The notes: a model not told the origin generated them from the sequence alone. A stretch of DNA of 52,507 bases from JAFDZW01 sp035632315 (GCA_035632315.1 DASQGZ010000005.1:1-52507), one strand, 5' to 3'; counted from the stretch's first letter, positions 18,960-27,785 are shown. Program-made: numbers and translations.

Positions 18960-20637
18960 ACGCAATGTTCGGCGACTAACAGGAGCATCACTTGTCATTG
19001 CGACGATCGCGACACGGCTGCCGTTCGCAACCAAAATGCTTTTTGAGTTTGACTCGGTCAATTTTGCTGTCGCAACATTTCGGTTCAGTATCGCGCAAGT
19101 AACGCCGCACTTCCCGGGGTATATACTGCATATTCTCTTTGCAAAATTTCTTTTGCTATTTATTACAGATGTCAACCAAGCGTTCGTTTGGATCAGCATC
19201 CTGCTCTCCGTTGGCTCTGTTCTCTATCTTTGGAGAGCCGGGGCAGCACTGCGCGGGGAACGTGTCGGTTTTATTGCTGCCTTGATCTGGCTGTTCCTCC
19301 CGATATTTTGGTTCTACGGGCTTGTTGCGACTGCATATGAGTATGAAGCGTTCTTTGCATCAGCATTGCTCTATCATGGGATGCGATTACTTCGCACTCC
19401 TCACAATAGAACCCATCTCATAACTTTGTTCGTCATCCTCTCGCTTTCAACGGCTGCGCGTCAATCGAGCTTACTGTTCTTTACTCCGGCGATCATTGTT
19501 CTATGCATGCTAACGAAACAACATCTCAAAGACATTACGATCGGGAGTATCTCATTCGCATTAATCACTGCGGTTTGGCTCGGAATCCTTTTTGCAATGT
19601 GCGGTGGTGCATCGGCATATTGGCAGGCGATGCTCGGCGAACATATTTATAGATCGCAATCGGTCTTATTCGGCAATCCATTGAATGAACATCTTGCTGT
19701 CATTGCAAAGGTTATTCTCTACTTGATCGCTGCGACTAGTCCGTTCGTTCTTATTACACTTTTCTGCTTTCTCTGTTACAGGGACAGGCTGTTTTTGCTA
19801 ATACGCGAATCAAGAAAAAAAATTTCATTCTATTTTATTATTCTCGTCGCAGCTGTGCCGCTGTTATTTTATCTTGCGATTTACTTTATGAAGGCAGGAT
19901 ATTTACTCAATGTTCTGCCGAGTCTTACATTGGTGACCGCAATTCTCATAGACCAACTCGCGATCTGGCATACGTTCGACGTAAAAAAAAATCCTGGCAA
20001 CGAGTTGATACTAACACGGCCTATCATCACGAAACGCACAGCGATCATCACCGTTTGTGTAGTCATGTTTAATATTGTATGGTTCATACTTCCATTTCCC
20101 GGCACAAGCGAAACAGATTTTAATAATGGCTTTACACGCGATTCATTCAACGAACCTCGAGGATCAACGGTGCATTCGCAAAATGGTTTTGCGTATTTCG
20201 TGAACAGGATCTTCTCTTTTACATCCGTCCGCTGCGCATCTACTACTGACCGCTTGCACGAGCAGGTATTTCGAATTTTACAGATCGAACAATCAAAAAA
20301 TAACAACTTAGTTCTTATCGACACGTGGTGGCATCGTTGGGGATTTTACTATTTGCCCGACGCCGTGATCTATGATATTCGAGACCAATCGAGTCAAGAT
20401 ACAATTTCGGTAGGCCTGTCACGGCAATACAGCCGAACGATGTCGTTGCCGGCATCAATTGTCATTCCGAACAATGCGGAAATATTATTATTGCTTCGCA
20501 AAGATCATCCTTCATTTAACGAAATCAGCAAACAAGTACATCTCGAAAAAATAGACTTGCCGGAATACCTCGATATGTGGCGAATAGCAGATACTTCGTT
20601 CACGTTGAAATGGAAGAATAGGATATTCGTGAAATGA
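18946..20637 (+). CDS. Polytopic GT-C-type membrane protein (glycosyltransferase-39/DUF2723-like)
   Basis: This 563-aa protein has about ten to twelve helices. The first loop has FDSVNFAVATFRFSIAQVTP followed by HFPGYILHILFAKF (about 28-61), the DSVNFA...PHxPGY pattern seen in GT-39/DUF2723-type proteins. A soluble C-terminal segment follows the last helix. The ATG lies inside the preceding gene (14-bp overlap), so the two are translationally coupled. A lipid-linked sugar is the probable donor; the acceptor is unknown. Confidence 0.75.
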   Translation: MPLGERNVRRLTGASLVIATIATRLPFATKMLFEFDSVNFAVATFRFSIAQVTPHFPGYILHILFAKFLLLFITDVNQAFVWISILLSVGSVLYLWRAGAALRGERVGFIAALIWLFLPIFWFYGLVATAYEYEAFFASALLYHGMRLLRTPHNRTHLITLFVILSLSTAARQSSLLFFTPAIIVLCMLTKQHLKDITIGSISFALITAVWLGILFAMCGGASAYWQAMLGEHIYRSQSVLFGNPLNEHLAVIAKVILYLIAATSPFVLITLFCFLCYRDRLFLLIRESRKKISFYFIILVAAVPLLFYLAIYFMKAGYLLNVLPSLTLVTAILIDQLAIWHTFDVKKNPGNELILTRPIITKRTAIITVCVVMFNIVWFILPFPGTSETDFNNGFTRDSFNEPRGSTVHSQNGFAYFVNRIFSFTSVRCASTTDRLHEQVFRILQIEQSKNNNLVLIDTWWHRWGFYYLPDAVIYDIRDQSSQDTISVGLSRQYSRTMSLPASIVIPNNAEILLLLRKDHPSFNEISKQVHLEKIDLPEYLDMWRIADTSFTLKWKNRIFVK

Positions 20638-20659
20638 GGATCGGTTTGATAAAATAAAA

Positions 20660-20760
20660 GAGGTCAAGCGATCCACGTCACACCCGGACAATCGCTGAGA
20701 GCTGCTTCCTTCCGGACCTGACTCGGTTGGGCGCGTTCAGATTGCGTGGGACTTGACCTC
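20660..20760 (-). ncRNA. ffs: Signal recognition particle RNA, small bacterial type (4.5S)
   Basis: On the minus strand the conserved apical domain GTCAGGTCCGGAAGGAAGCA is intact. The ends pair as GAGGTCAAG with CTTGACCTC, closing a ~101-nt hairpin of the size of E. coli 4.5S RNA. A T-rich run follows on the 3' side (20645-20659 on the plus strand). It works with Ffh and FtsY in co-translational membrane targeting. It lies convergent to the GT-C operon. Confidence 0.93.
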
Positions 20761-20860
20761 AAACTTCATTCACAGGGGCGATGATAACAGCAGATACTAT
20801 GCGATTGTTTCCTAAGTATTGCGCGAATTAAACCAACCCGAATTACGTATCTATTTCCAC

Positions 20861-20868
20861 TATTTTTG
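20861..20868 (+). promoter_or_regulatory. TAnnTTTG -7 box of the MFS transporter gene
   Basis: TATTTTTG ends 11 nt before the ATG at 20880, again implying a very short 5' leader. Confidence 0.45.
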
Positions 20869-20879
20869 CTTCGTAGTTA

Positions 20880-22073
20880 ATGTTCAAGAACAAAGCGCTG
20901 ATTCCCATCTTTATTGTCGTTCTGGTCGACCTGCTCGGCTTTTCGATCATTCTGCCTCTGCTCCCATTTTATGCGCTGCAATTTAATGTCAGCCCGGAAG
21001 CAATCGGGATGATCGCGGCAGTGTATTCGGTCTGTCAGTTTGCTGCGTCTCCGCTTCTTGGTGCATTGAGCGACCGTTATGGCCGCAGACCTGTCCTGAT
21101 TTATTCTCAGCTCGGTTCGGTGATCGGATTTATTTTATTGGCGCTCGCGGGCAATGTTTGGATGATCGTGCTTTCACGATTTATCGACGGTATCAGCGGA
21201 GGTAATATCACGATCGCTTCGGCGTACGTCGCTGACGTAACCGATCCAAAAGACCGCGCTGCTTCGATGGGGATGATCGGAATTGCATTCGGACTCGGTT
21301 TTTTACTCGGGCCGTTTATCGGCGGGGAGCTATCGGGACTTTGGGGAATTTCTGCTCCGGCGTATGCTGCAGCATTAATGGCATTAACGAGCATGACGCT
21401 CTCGATATTTTATTTGAAAGAACCTGCCGTCCACCGTACCGCCAAGCGAAAGAAAGGGCTTGCATATTACACCGAGGCGCTCGCCTACTTCAAGATCAAA
21501 GGACTTCGGACGGTCCTGACGATCTTTCTGTTTTTTGCTCTTCCGTTCTCGCTTTATGTCTCAATGTTTTCATTGTATGCTCATATTGAATTACATTTCA
21601 CAGAGAAGGAGGTCGGCCGCTTTCTTGCGTATGTTGGTTTTCTCGGTATCATTTGGCAAGGAGGCGTTATTCGTCCGCTTGTAAAAAAAGTTGGCGAGTT
21701 GTCGCTTCTTCGCTATGGTCTTGGGGCAATGGCTGTCGGGTTACTCGGTTTAGTCCTTGCCGGAAATTGGCAGCAACTCGCTCTTGTCGCGTTAGTATTT
21801 TCGTTCGGAACAGGTGTGACCCGTGTTGTACTTTCGAGTCTTGTAAGCCAGCTTGCGCCGGCTGATAAAAAAGGCGGTGTCATTGGTGTCTCGGCAAGCA
21901 TTGAAAGTTTTACGCGGATTATCGGTCCTCTTATGGGCGGGTGGATCATCGGGACTATTCATCCGAATTATATTGGTTATGTTGGCGGAGCCATGGCTGC
22001 CGTTGGCTGCTGGCTTGCCTTCACCGTTCACCGCGATTCGAAGAAGCTTGAGCCGGAAATGGTTGTGGACTAA
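20880..22073 (+). CDS. MFS transporter, DHA1/TetA-like drug exporter
   Basis: This 397-aa protein has twelve predicted helices. Motif A of the major facilitator superfamily is present in the loop after helix 2 (GALSDRYGRRPVLI, about 61-74), and the helix-1 FSIILPLLPFYA pattern is that of the TetA/DHA1 group. It probably acts as a proton-driven efflux pump; the substrate is not predictable. Its stop overlaps the stop of convergent ispF by 4 bp. Confidence 0.9.
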   Translation: MFKNKALIPIFIVVLVDLLGFSIILPLLPFYALQFNVSPEAIGMIAAVYSVCQFAASPLLGALSDRYGRRPVLIYSQLGSVIGFILLALAGNVWMIVLSRFIDGISGGNITIASAYVADVTDPKDRAASMGMIGIAFGLGFLLGPFIGGELSGLWGISAPAYAAALMALTSMTLSIFYLKEPAVHRTAKRKKGLAYYTEALAYFKIKGLRTVLTIFLFFALPFSLYVSMFSLYAHIELHFTEKEVGRFLAYVGFLGIIWQGGVIRPLVKKVGELSLLRYGLGAMAVGLLGLVLAGNWQQLALVALVFSFGTGVTRVVLSSLVSQLAPADKKGGVIGVSASIESFTRIIGPLMGGWIIGTIHPNYIGYVGGAMAAVGCWLAFTVHRDSKKLEPEMVVD

Positions 22074-22537
22074 CTCAACTGACAGACTGCATATGCCGCA
22101 ACGCCTTCTTCGCGGCCGACAAATCCGATTTTCTCGCTTGTGGTTGCTTTGATAGAAACATGCTCGACCTTCATTCCGAGTGCTTCAGCGATATTACGAC
22201 GCATTTCGTCGATATGTTCACGGAGCTTCGGTCGTTCGAGCACAACTGTTGAATCTATGTTAATGATACGTGCGCCTTTCGACGATATAAGCGCACCAAT
22301 TTGTCGAAGCAGGCCGAGGCTATGAGCATTGTGATACTTCGGATCGGTATCGGGAAAATGCTTGCCGATGTCGCCGAGTGCTAATGCACCAAGCAACGCA
22401 TCCATAATCGCGTGAAGGAGGACATCGCCGTCAGAATGTGCAACTGTCCCAAATGGAACATCTTTGAAATGTACACCTCCGATGACCAGACTTTCGCCCG
22501 GAGCAAGACGATGAATATCGTAACCGAAGCCAACCAT
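22070..22537 (-). CDS. ispF: 2-C-methyl-D-erythritol 2,4-cyclodiphosphate synthase
   Basis: This 155-aa enzyme of the non-mevalonate isoprenoid pathway converts CDP-ME-2-phosphate to MEcPP with release of CMP. The zinc-binding DxH is at GYDIHRL (residues 5-11), a further ligand His is in SDGDVLLHAIMDALLGA (about 34-50), and DIGKHFPDTDPKY follows. Length is typical. It is 4 bp downstream of topA on the same strand. Its product feeds polyprenyl phosphate synthesis, which the UbiA/GT-C genes nearby would use. Confidence 0.97.
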   Translation of the reverse strand: MVGFGYDIHRLAPGESLVIGGVHFKDVPFGTVAHSDGDVLLHAIMDALLGALALGDIGKHFPDTDPKYHNAHSLGLLRQIGALISSKGARIINIDSTVVLERPKLREHIDEMRRNIAEALGMKVEHVSIKATTSEKIGFVGREEGVAAYAVCQLS

Positions 22538-22541
22538 CTGT

Positions 22542-24872
22542 TTATGCTGCTTCGGCTCTGCTAAGCTCGAGCAGCTCCTCCGTAAATTCCTTCTTACAGT
22601 TCGGGCACTTCAGATGTTTGCCAAGCGTCTTTGTCGAGACTTTCATCAGCCAGTGATTTTGGCACGACGGACAGGTTTGATTGACCGGCTCGTAATTACT
22701 GATAAAATCACAATCAGGGTAGCGGGAACAGCCGAAGAATGTACTGTTGCGTTTGCCTCCTCGGCGTTTGACAATGTCGCCGATCGTACATTTCGGACAT
22801 TTAATGCCTGACGGGATCTGTCGAGTGTATTTACATTTCGGGTACCGGCTGCAGCCAATGAATTTTCCGTACCGGCTTGCACGAATAAGCAGTTCACCTT
22901 CGCCACATTCAGGGCAGGTTTCGCCCGTTTTTTCCGGTTCGGGTTTATTCATCGACTTGATCGATGTTTTCTTCCCGCAGTTGCGGCACTCAATATACAT
23001 TCCGAACCAGCCTTGCTTGATCTCCGTATTTGATGACTGGCAGTTCGGGCAGGTGAACTTCGGCAATTCTTCGACAAGCCGTTCTTCGACTTGATCAAGG
23101 ACTGCCTTGAACGGGACATAGAAATCATTCATCACCCCGGCATAGGTACGCTCGTTGGTCGCAATGGTATCAAGTTCTTCTTCCATTCGTGCCGTGAAAT
23201 CCACGTTGAAAATCTCCGGAAAGCTCTTGATCAGCACATGATTCACTTTCTTACCAAGGTCAGTCGGCGATAGACGTCGGTCTGTTTGATCGACATATCC
23301 TCTTTCCTGAATAGTATCGACGATAGAAGCATAGGTCGAAGGGCGACCGATGCCAAGCGACTCAAGTTCTTTAACGAGTGTACTCTCCGAATATCTCGGT
23401 GGCGCCTTTGTCTGAGCCGAGCGAAGATTCGGCGCTTCGATATTCGCTGTCTGCCCTTCATTGATCCCATTCGGTAAGCGGCGATTTTCATCGTCGTCGC
23501 TTTTGGCACTCGCTTCCTCGTTGTCATCAAGAAGCTGTAAATATCCTCTGAACTTCAGGACTGAACCCGTTGCACGGAAACGGAACGTACTGCCTGCCCC
23601 TTTTTCGGATTCTATTTCAACCGTTGTTTGATCGAATACCGCCGGAGCCATCTGACTGGCGACGAAACGCTCCCAGATCAGTTCATAAAGATCGGCAAGA
23701 TTCTCATCTTGTGCAGCCAAATAACGACGCACGGCCTTCGGGGTCAGATTTACGTCAGTCGGACGAATGGCTTCGTGCGCTTCTTGAGCATTCTTGCTTT
23801 TCGCTTGTTTGCGTTCAGCGCCGACATATTCGTTACCATAATTCTGTCTGATAAAATTCACCACTGCATTTCGAGCTTCATCGGATATGCGCGTTGAATC
23901 GGTTCGCATATACGTGATAAGTCCTGTCAACCCTTCGGCGCCAAGTTCAATACCCTCGTACAGCTTCTGTGCAAGTCGCATTGTTTTGCGCGGGTTGTAG
24001 CGGAGTCTGGCGCTTGCGGTCGTTTGCATCGAACTCGTAATGAACGGCGGTGGCGCATTACGCTTAACTTCACGTTTGTTAACCGAGTCAATGCGATAAT
24101 TCTTTTTTGCGACTTCCGCCGCATAGCCTCTGGCTGTTGTTTCGTCACCGATGAAACGCTTCCGAAGTTCTTCGCTGAGATCCTGAGCACTGCCTTCAGG
24201 ATTTTTAAATTCGATATTATCGACGCTGATAAGCCGAGCATGAATAGGAAACTCGGTTGTCGGCGTCGTAAAGTCTGCCCACAGATTCCAGTACGTGATC
24301 GGCTGAAAGCGGTCGATCGCTTCTTCGCGCTCGCAGATAAGCCGTAATGCAACAGTTTGCACTCTGCCAGCCGAAAGTGATTCGAACTGCTGTCCGACGA
24401 ATGCTTTCCATAGTATCGGAGAGACCTGATAGCCGATGATACGGTCCATCACACGTCGAGCCTGCTGCGCGTCATACAACGATTGATCGACATCACGAGG
24501 ATGTTTCATCGCATCCTGAATGCCGGACTTCGTAATCTCGGTGAACAGAACTCGCTTGATGTTCTTTGCTTTCTCGGCTATTTCATTCTTAATGTGAAAT
24601 GCGATCGCCTCACCTTCGCGGTCAGGATCGGTCGCGAGATAGACGTCTTTCGCGGCGGCGGCGAGTTTCTTCAGCCGCGTGATGAGTTCTTTCTTTCCTT
24701 TGACCGTGACGTACTTCGGAATAAAATCATGCTCGAGATCGACACCAAGATTTGACTTGGGCAGATCTTTGATATGACCGATCGACGCTTCGACCTGATA
24801 GCCGGAGCCAAGATATTTATTGATGGTCTTCGCCTTTGCAGGCGATTCAACGATGACTAATGACTTTGCCAT
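22542..24872 (-). CDS. topA: DNA topoisomerase I
   Basis: This type IA topoisomerase of about 776 aa relaxes negative supercoils. It has a Toprim domain (LVIVESPAKAKTINKYLG, then DPDREGEAIAFH), the active-site tyrosine in LITYMRTDSTRIS, and four C-terminal Cys4 zinc ribbons (the first CPNC...CRNC, the last CPSC...CPNC). I chose the ATG at 24872 because MAKSLVIVESPAK is the family's usual start; upstream ATGs at 24881 and 24917 are in frame and possible. A minus-strand TATATTTG box at 24976-24983 could supply its own promoter. Confidence 0.96.
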   Translation of the reverse strand: MAKSLVIVESPAKAKTINKYLGSGYQVEASIGHIKDLPKSNLGVDLEHDFIPKYVTVKGKKELITRLKKLAAAAKDVYLATDPDREGEAIAFHIKNEIAEKAKNIKRVLFTEITKSGIQDAMKHPRDVDQSLYDAQQARRVMDRIIGYQVSPILWKAFVGQQFESLSAGRVQTVALRLICEREEAIDRFQPITYWNLWADFTTPTTEFPIHARLISVDNIEFKNPEGSAQDLSEELRKRFIGDETTARGYAAEVAKKNYRIDSVNKREVKRNAPPPFITSSMQTTASARLRYNPRKTMRLAQKLYEGIELGAEGLTGLITYMRTDSTRISDEARNAVVNFIRQNYGNEYVGAERKQAKSKNAQEAHEAIRPTDVNLTPKAVRRYLAAQDENLADLYELIWERFVASQMAPAVFDQTTVEIESEKGAGSTFRFRATGSVLKFRGYLQLLDDNEEASAKSDDDENRRLPNGINEGQTANIEAPNLRSAQTKAPPRYSESTLVKELESLGIGRPSTYASIVDTIQERGYVDQTDRRLSPTDLGKKVNHVLIKSFPEIFNVDFTARMEEELDTIATNERTYAGVMNDFYVPFKAVLDQVEERLVEELPKFTCPNCQSSNTEIKQGWFGMYIECRNCGKKTSIKSMNKPEPEKTGETCPECGEGELLIRASRYGKFIGCSRYPKCKYTRQIPSGIKCPKCTIGDIVKRRGGKRNSTFFGCSRYPDCDFISNYEPVNQTCPSCQNHWLMKVSTKTLGKHLKCPNCKKEFTEELLELSRAEAA

Positions 24873-24975
24873 TTGTTCCATAAAACGTTTTTGGGGTTCC
24901 CCACCCCACTCGCTCATAAAAAATGCGAAGCGCGAGCATTACAGTTTGTAAAGGCTCGCGCGAAGTTCGTAACTT

Positions 24976-24983
24976 CAAATATA
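24976..24983 (-). promoter_or_regulatory. TAnnTTTG -7 box upstream of topA
   Basis: On the minus strand this reads TATATTTG and lies between the smg-like gene and topA, about 100 nt before the chosen topA start. Confidence 0.4.
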
Positions 24984-24990
24984 CGAACGA

Positions 24991-25509
24991 CTACTGCACT
25001 CTGTCGTGCAGCGAGAGCATCATCCGGCTTCCGAGCCGTGAGGAGTCGTTAAAATCAAAAATGATACCCGCCGCAATATCGCGGACATCCTCAAGCGCAA
25101 CGTTCTGCGCGCCGAGCATCCAGAGACGGTCGATCAGTAATTCCATTTCCGCATCGCGAAGCAAACCCAGTTCGCGAAGCTGCATCAGATAGCTTCGTGC
25201 ATCGGGTTCTAAAATGGAAAGCTCAAGTTCGTGATAAATGCGGAATGGGGATCTGCTACCGGTATCGAACGCTTTTTGTGCAGCGGTCAGCGAAAGCTCG
25301 GCTTGAGTGCCGGCGACCATAATTTTATCGACCAGCCACGTGAACGCTGTCGATACTTCATGTTCGCTATACCCGCGGTCGGAAAGTTTTTTGAGATCGA
25401 TGTCGGCAAGCTGCTTATTACGGCGCATCTCCCCAACAAGATATAATACGATCTCCATCACCCGCCCCACACCTTGTGAGGCTTCGGTATTCACATGCCC
25501 AGTTTTCAT
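24991..25509 (-). CDS. smg: Smg/DUF494 family protein
   Basis: This 172-aa protein matches the Smg (DUF494) family: MEIVLYLVGEMRRNKQ near residue 18, a GYSEHEVSTAFTWLVDKI helix, ARSYLMQLRELGLL, and a C-terminal acidic helix-rich region. The function is unknown. In many bacteria smg sits near dprA and topA-like genes, and here topA follows directly. The true start may be the GTG at about codon 14 or the ATG at codon 18 (25458), since the family usually begins just before the EIVLYL segment. Confidence 0.88.
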   Translation of the reverse strand: MKTGHVNTEASQGVGRVMEIVLYLVGEMRRNKQLADIDLKKLSDRGYSEHEVSTAFTWLVDKIMVAGTQAELSLTAAQKAFDTGSRSPFRIYHELELSILEPDARSYLMQLRELGLLRDAEMELLIDRLWMLGAQNVALEDVRDIAAGIIFDFNDSSRLGSRMMLSLHDRVQ

Positions 25510-25527
25510 TCGGAGAAGTAGTAAAAA

Positions 25528-26001
25528 TTATTCGATATGGTTCTGCTTTTGTAACTGCTCTAAAAAATAACGCTCCTTGCGCTGCATTCGTTTCTTGGCT
25601 CGTGCCTGCTTATCCGAATATCCCGCAAGATGCAACATACCGTGAATGACAAGATGAGCCAGTTCGTTCCGTACACCCACCGTATAGTGCAGGGCATTTT
25701 CTCGTGCCCGATGCAAACTGATATATAATTCTGCACTTAGAGAATGCTCTTTGCGGTCGATCTCGAACGTCAGAATGTCGGTATAATAATCATGCTGAAG
25801 CGACCTGACATTCAGTTCGCGAAGCTCTTCATCGGTTTGCAGGATGACACTGAGATGCAGTTTGCTGAATGTCCCAAGCTCTTCCCGATACACATCGTCT
25901 GCCGCCTGCTCGAGTAATGGCTCCAGCTTCTTCCACTTCGGATCAAGCTTCTTCGCCCCCGCTGTTGCAAATAATGTAAAATGTAATGAGTGCCGTTTCA
26001 T
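25528..26001 (-). CDS. ybeY: Endoribonuclease YbeY, rRNA maturation factor
   Basis: This 157-aa metalloprotein takes part in 16S rRNA 3'-end maturation and ribosome quality control. The zinc motif is H120-G-M-L-H124-L-A-G-Y-S-D130. The third ligand position, His in proteobacterial YbeY, is Asp, as commonly seen in Bacteroidota. The TDILTFE segment (about 74-80) corresponds to the usual TDVLSF. It lies 18 bp upstream of the smg-like gene, suggesting a ybeY-smg-topA-ispF transcription unit. Confidence 0.93.
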   Translation of the reverse strand: MKRHSLHFTLFATAGAKKLDPKWKKLEPLLEQAADDVYREELGTFSKLHLSVILQTDEELRELNVRSLQHDYYTDILTFEIDRKEHSLSAELYISLHRARENALHYTVGVRNELAHLVIHGMLHLAGYSDKQARAKKRMQRKERYFLEQLQKQNHIE

Positions 26002-26024
26002 CTTTTAGAACGTACTGTTTAACG

Positions 26025-26440
26025 ATGTCATTGCGAGAGTCGCGCAGCGACCGAAGCAATCTAAAATACCAATGCCGGGGTACACTCTCAAAATGTAACG
26101 ATCTCCTCGTACAGGTCCTTCCACTCTTTATTCATACTTTCTATTAATGCGATCTTCTTAGCTCTTGATCCGCCTTTAATTTGCTTTTCCCTGCGTATCG
26201 CGGCGTCCATCGTATCGAATATTTCATAATACATCAGCATATTAACATGATACTTCTCTGTAAAACTGCTTTTCTCGGGATGCTTATGCTCGTAAACTCT
26301 TCTTTTCAGATCGTTGGTGACGCCGGTGTAGAGTGTATTATGCTTCGCATCCGTGAGGATATAAATGTAGTATTGGTAGCTCGTCGAAGACATTCGAGAT
26401 TTTAGATTGCTTCGTCGCCTTCGGCTCCTCGCAATGACAT
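26025..26440. mobile_element. Palindromic-repeat element carrying a GIY-YIG nuclease gene (copy 2)
   Basis: The left arm (26025-26070, ATGTCATTGCGAGAG to CAATCTAAAAT) and the right arm (26394-26440, ATTTTAGATTGC to CTCGCAATGACAT) are inverted copies of the arms of the short hairpin repeats elsewhere in the window. Here they are separated by about 320 bp filled almost exactly by a GIY-YIG gene, whose ATG abuts the right arm and whose stop is 17 bp from the left arm. This looks like an autonomous version of the repeat family; mobility is an inference. Confidence 0.6.
26088..26393 (-). CDS. Small GIY-YIG nuclease (UPF0213/YhbQ-like)
   Basis: This 101-aa single-domain GIY-YIG protein has the motifs YIY (9-11) and YTG (22-24), the catalytic-helix arginine in LKRRVYEHK (29-37), and E69 in IRREKQIKGG. 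Length is typical of this compact group. It sits inside inverted arms of a dispersed palindromic repeat, which suggests it is, or was, the enzyme of that element, possibly cutting or nicking the hairpin. A repair or housekeeping role is the alternative. Confidence 0.9.
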   Translation of the reverse strand: MSSTSYQYYIYILTDAKHNTLYTGVTNDLKRRVYEHKHPEKSSFTEKYHVNMLMYYEIFDTMDAAIRREKQIKGGSRAKKIALIESMNKEWKDLYEEIVTF

Positions 26441-26453
26441 CCTTGGAAATCAG

Positions 26454-26882
26454 TTACTCGAACTTCGTACCGCCCTCAGTAAAGACCTTTAATGCGATCG
26501 CCGCGCGGAGTTCTTCGGTCGAGAGTTTGGCAATATCCTTCGACGCAACCGAACGTGCTATGTTGGAATAGACCTGCAAAATGCCGCTCGATGAAACAGT
26601 GACCATCGTGATCTTCCCGGCGCTTGCTTTCGCGATGAACGCCGCTTCGCGCGTTGCAGGCGAAACGTGAACCTGCTCGATTTCCGAAAGCTCGACAATA
26701 CCGAGTGCCGACTGGATCGCCAGCGATTCCGAGCGCCCCGAATTGCCGCCGAGAGCAATTTCGACTAACGGCATATCTGCCGACGCGCGCTTCCCGCCGA
26801 ATACCAGTACCCGCGCCGGCGCCATATATACGCCCTCGAGCACTTCGGCTACCGCCTCTATGACTTTCTTCCGAAACAGCAT
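26454..26882 (-). CDS. Hypothetical protein, 142 aa
   Basis: I do not recognise this family. The 142-aa sequence has no signal peptide or membrane helix. It alternates short helices and strands (PARVLVFGGKRASADMPLV, ITMVTVSSSGILQVY) and could be a small alpha/beta domain. Two TAACTTTG boxes lie upstream, the nearer ending 5 nt before the ATG, so it has its own promoters and probably a leaderless mRNA. The base composition matches the core genome. Confidence 0.7.
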   Translation of the reverse strand: MLFRKKVIEAVAEVLEGVYMAPARVLVFGGKRASADMPLVEIALGGNSGRSESLAIQSALGIVELSEIEQVHVSPATREAAFIAKASAGKITMVTVSSSGILQVYSNIARSVASKDIAKLSTEELRAAIALKVFTEGGTKFE

Positions 26883-26887
26883 TTATG

Positions 26888-26895
26888 CAAAGTTA
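26888..26895 (-). promoter_or_regulatory. TAnnTTTG -7 box for the 142-aa gene (with a second at 26909-26916)
   Basis: Minus-strand TAACTTTG lies directly before the ATG at 26882; an identical octamer occurs 21 bp further upstream. Two exact copies so close support real promoter function. Confidence 0.5.
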
Positions 26896-26988
26896 CGAAC
26901 TATCGACACAAAGTTACAAAAATATATCGCTTTGTCAGCTCTTCTCAGGTGACAGTCTGCCCTGCAAACTCAAAAGCCCATTCTTGCG

Positions 26989-26996
26989 TATCTTTG
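26989..26996 (+). promoter_or_regulatory. TAnnTTTG -7 box of the 172-aa membrane protein gene
   Basis: TATCTTTG lies 15 nt before the ATG at 27012. It argues for that start over the in-frame ATG at 26949, which lies upstream of the promoter. Confidence 0.5.
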
Positions 26997-27011
26997 CCCA
27001 AAATAGGTATC

Positions 27012-27530
27012 ATGGACGCAACCATCTCTACAAACGACCTGCGGCTAATGCGCATCATTATCATCGCACTCTCGATCGGTGTGATCATCTTCACGCTTAT
27101 TGCGCTCTTTGTGAACAATTCGAAAACGTCGTTCATCGGCACACCCGGCGACGGTCTCGTGCCGCTGAGAATTGCTCATGTTGTGGTGACCGCCGTCGTT
27201 ATCATACTCGCGAAGATCCTGCCTGCAAGAATACTTTCAGGCTCCGTCACTCCAAGAACCTCACTCCCGGGCGGTACAGGGTTTGTGGCTCGTTACAGGG
27301 TTGCGCTTATCGTTCAATTTGCACTGCTCGAAGGCTGTGTGCTCTTTGGCCTCGTGGTATTCATGGTAGGTTCGGAAGCAGGCGCTGTCTCGGCGGACCC
27401 GTCGTTTTATCTGCATTTCCTTCCGCTTGTCTTATTCTTGATGGCAGCGAAGACCCAGTTTCCGACCGAAGAGAAGTTTAACGCCCTCGCCCGAATGTAC
27501 AATGCAGAAGACTCCGCCCAACCCCTCTAA
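27012..27530 (+). CDS. Hypothetical membrane protein, four helices
   Basis: This 172-aa protein of unknown family has four predicted helices: about residues 14-34 (IIIIALSIGVIIFTLIALF), 53-70, 95-120 and 130-145. The start at 27012 was chosen because a TATCTTTG promoter box lies just upstream and because residues encoded between 26949 and 27012 look non-coding. It is divergent from the 142-aa gene, and the two promoters share a ~100-bp region. It is the last gene before the AT-rich island. Confidence 0.7.
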   Translation: MDATISTNDLRLMRIIIIALSIGVIIFTLIALFVNNSKTSFIGTPGDGLVPLRIAHVVVTAVVIILAKILPARILSGSVTPRTSLPGGTGFVARYRVALIVQFALLEGCVLFGLVVFMVGSEAGAVSADPSFYLHFLPLVLFLMAAKTQFPTEEKFNALARMYNAEDSAQPL

Positions 27531-27730
27531 TGATGATTGTTCGGAATCCCCTCTCACCCTGACTAATGTTGAATTGAAGCAATTATTCCCCAAGACCTAT
27601 TTTCTCAATTCACAATTCTCAATTCCAGACTGCAAATATACGAAATTTTTCGCCCTTTGTCAAGCCTTTTTACAATAAAAATAACAAATTATATTAGCAA
27701 TTTACTATAATTTATTATATATCATACATA
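27531..27730. other. AT-rich boundary of the accessory island
   Basis: Composition falls sharply from about 27600 onward, with runs such as AATTATATTAGCAATTTAC. No gene is seen. It marks the left edge of the AT-rich island that ends near 34000. Confidence 0.5.
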
Positions 27731-27765
27731 AATATTTTAATGGTAATTATAACCTAAAGGCATTA
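27731..27765 (+). repeat. Left 35-bp inverted repeat of a 467-bp cassette
   Basis: The core TAATGGTAATTATAACC continues into TAAAGGCATTA. It is matched at 33 of 35 positions by the inverted copy at 28163-28197. The two differences lie in an AATATT(TT/AA)AATGG stretch at the outer end. Confidence 0.85.
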
Positions 27766-27785
27766 TGAATTCTGCCAAATTTTTG

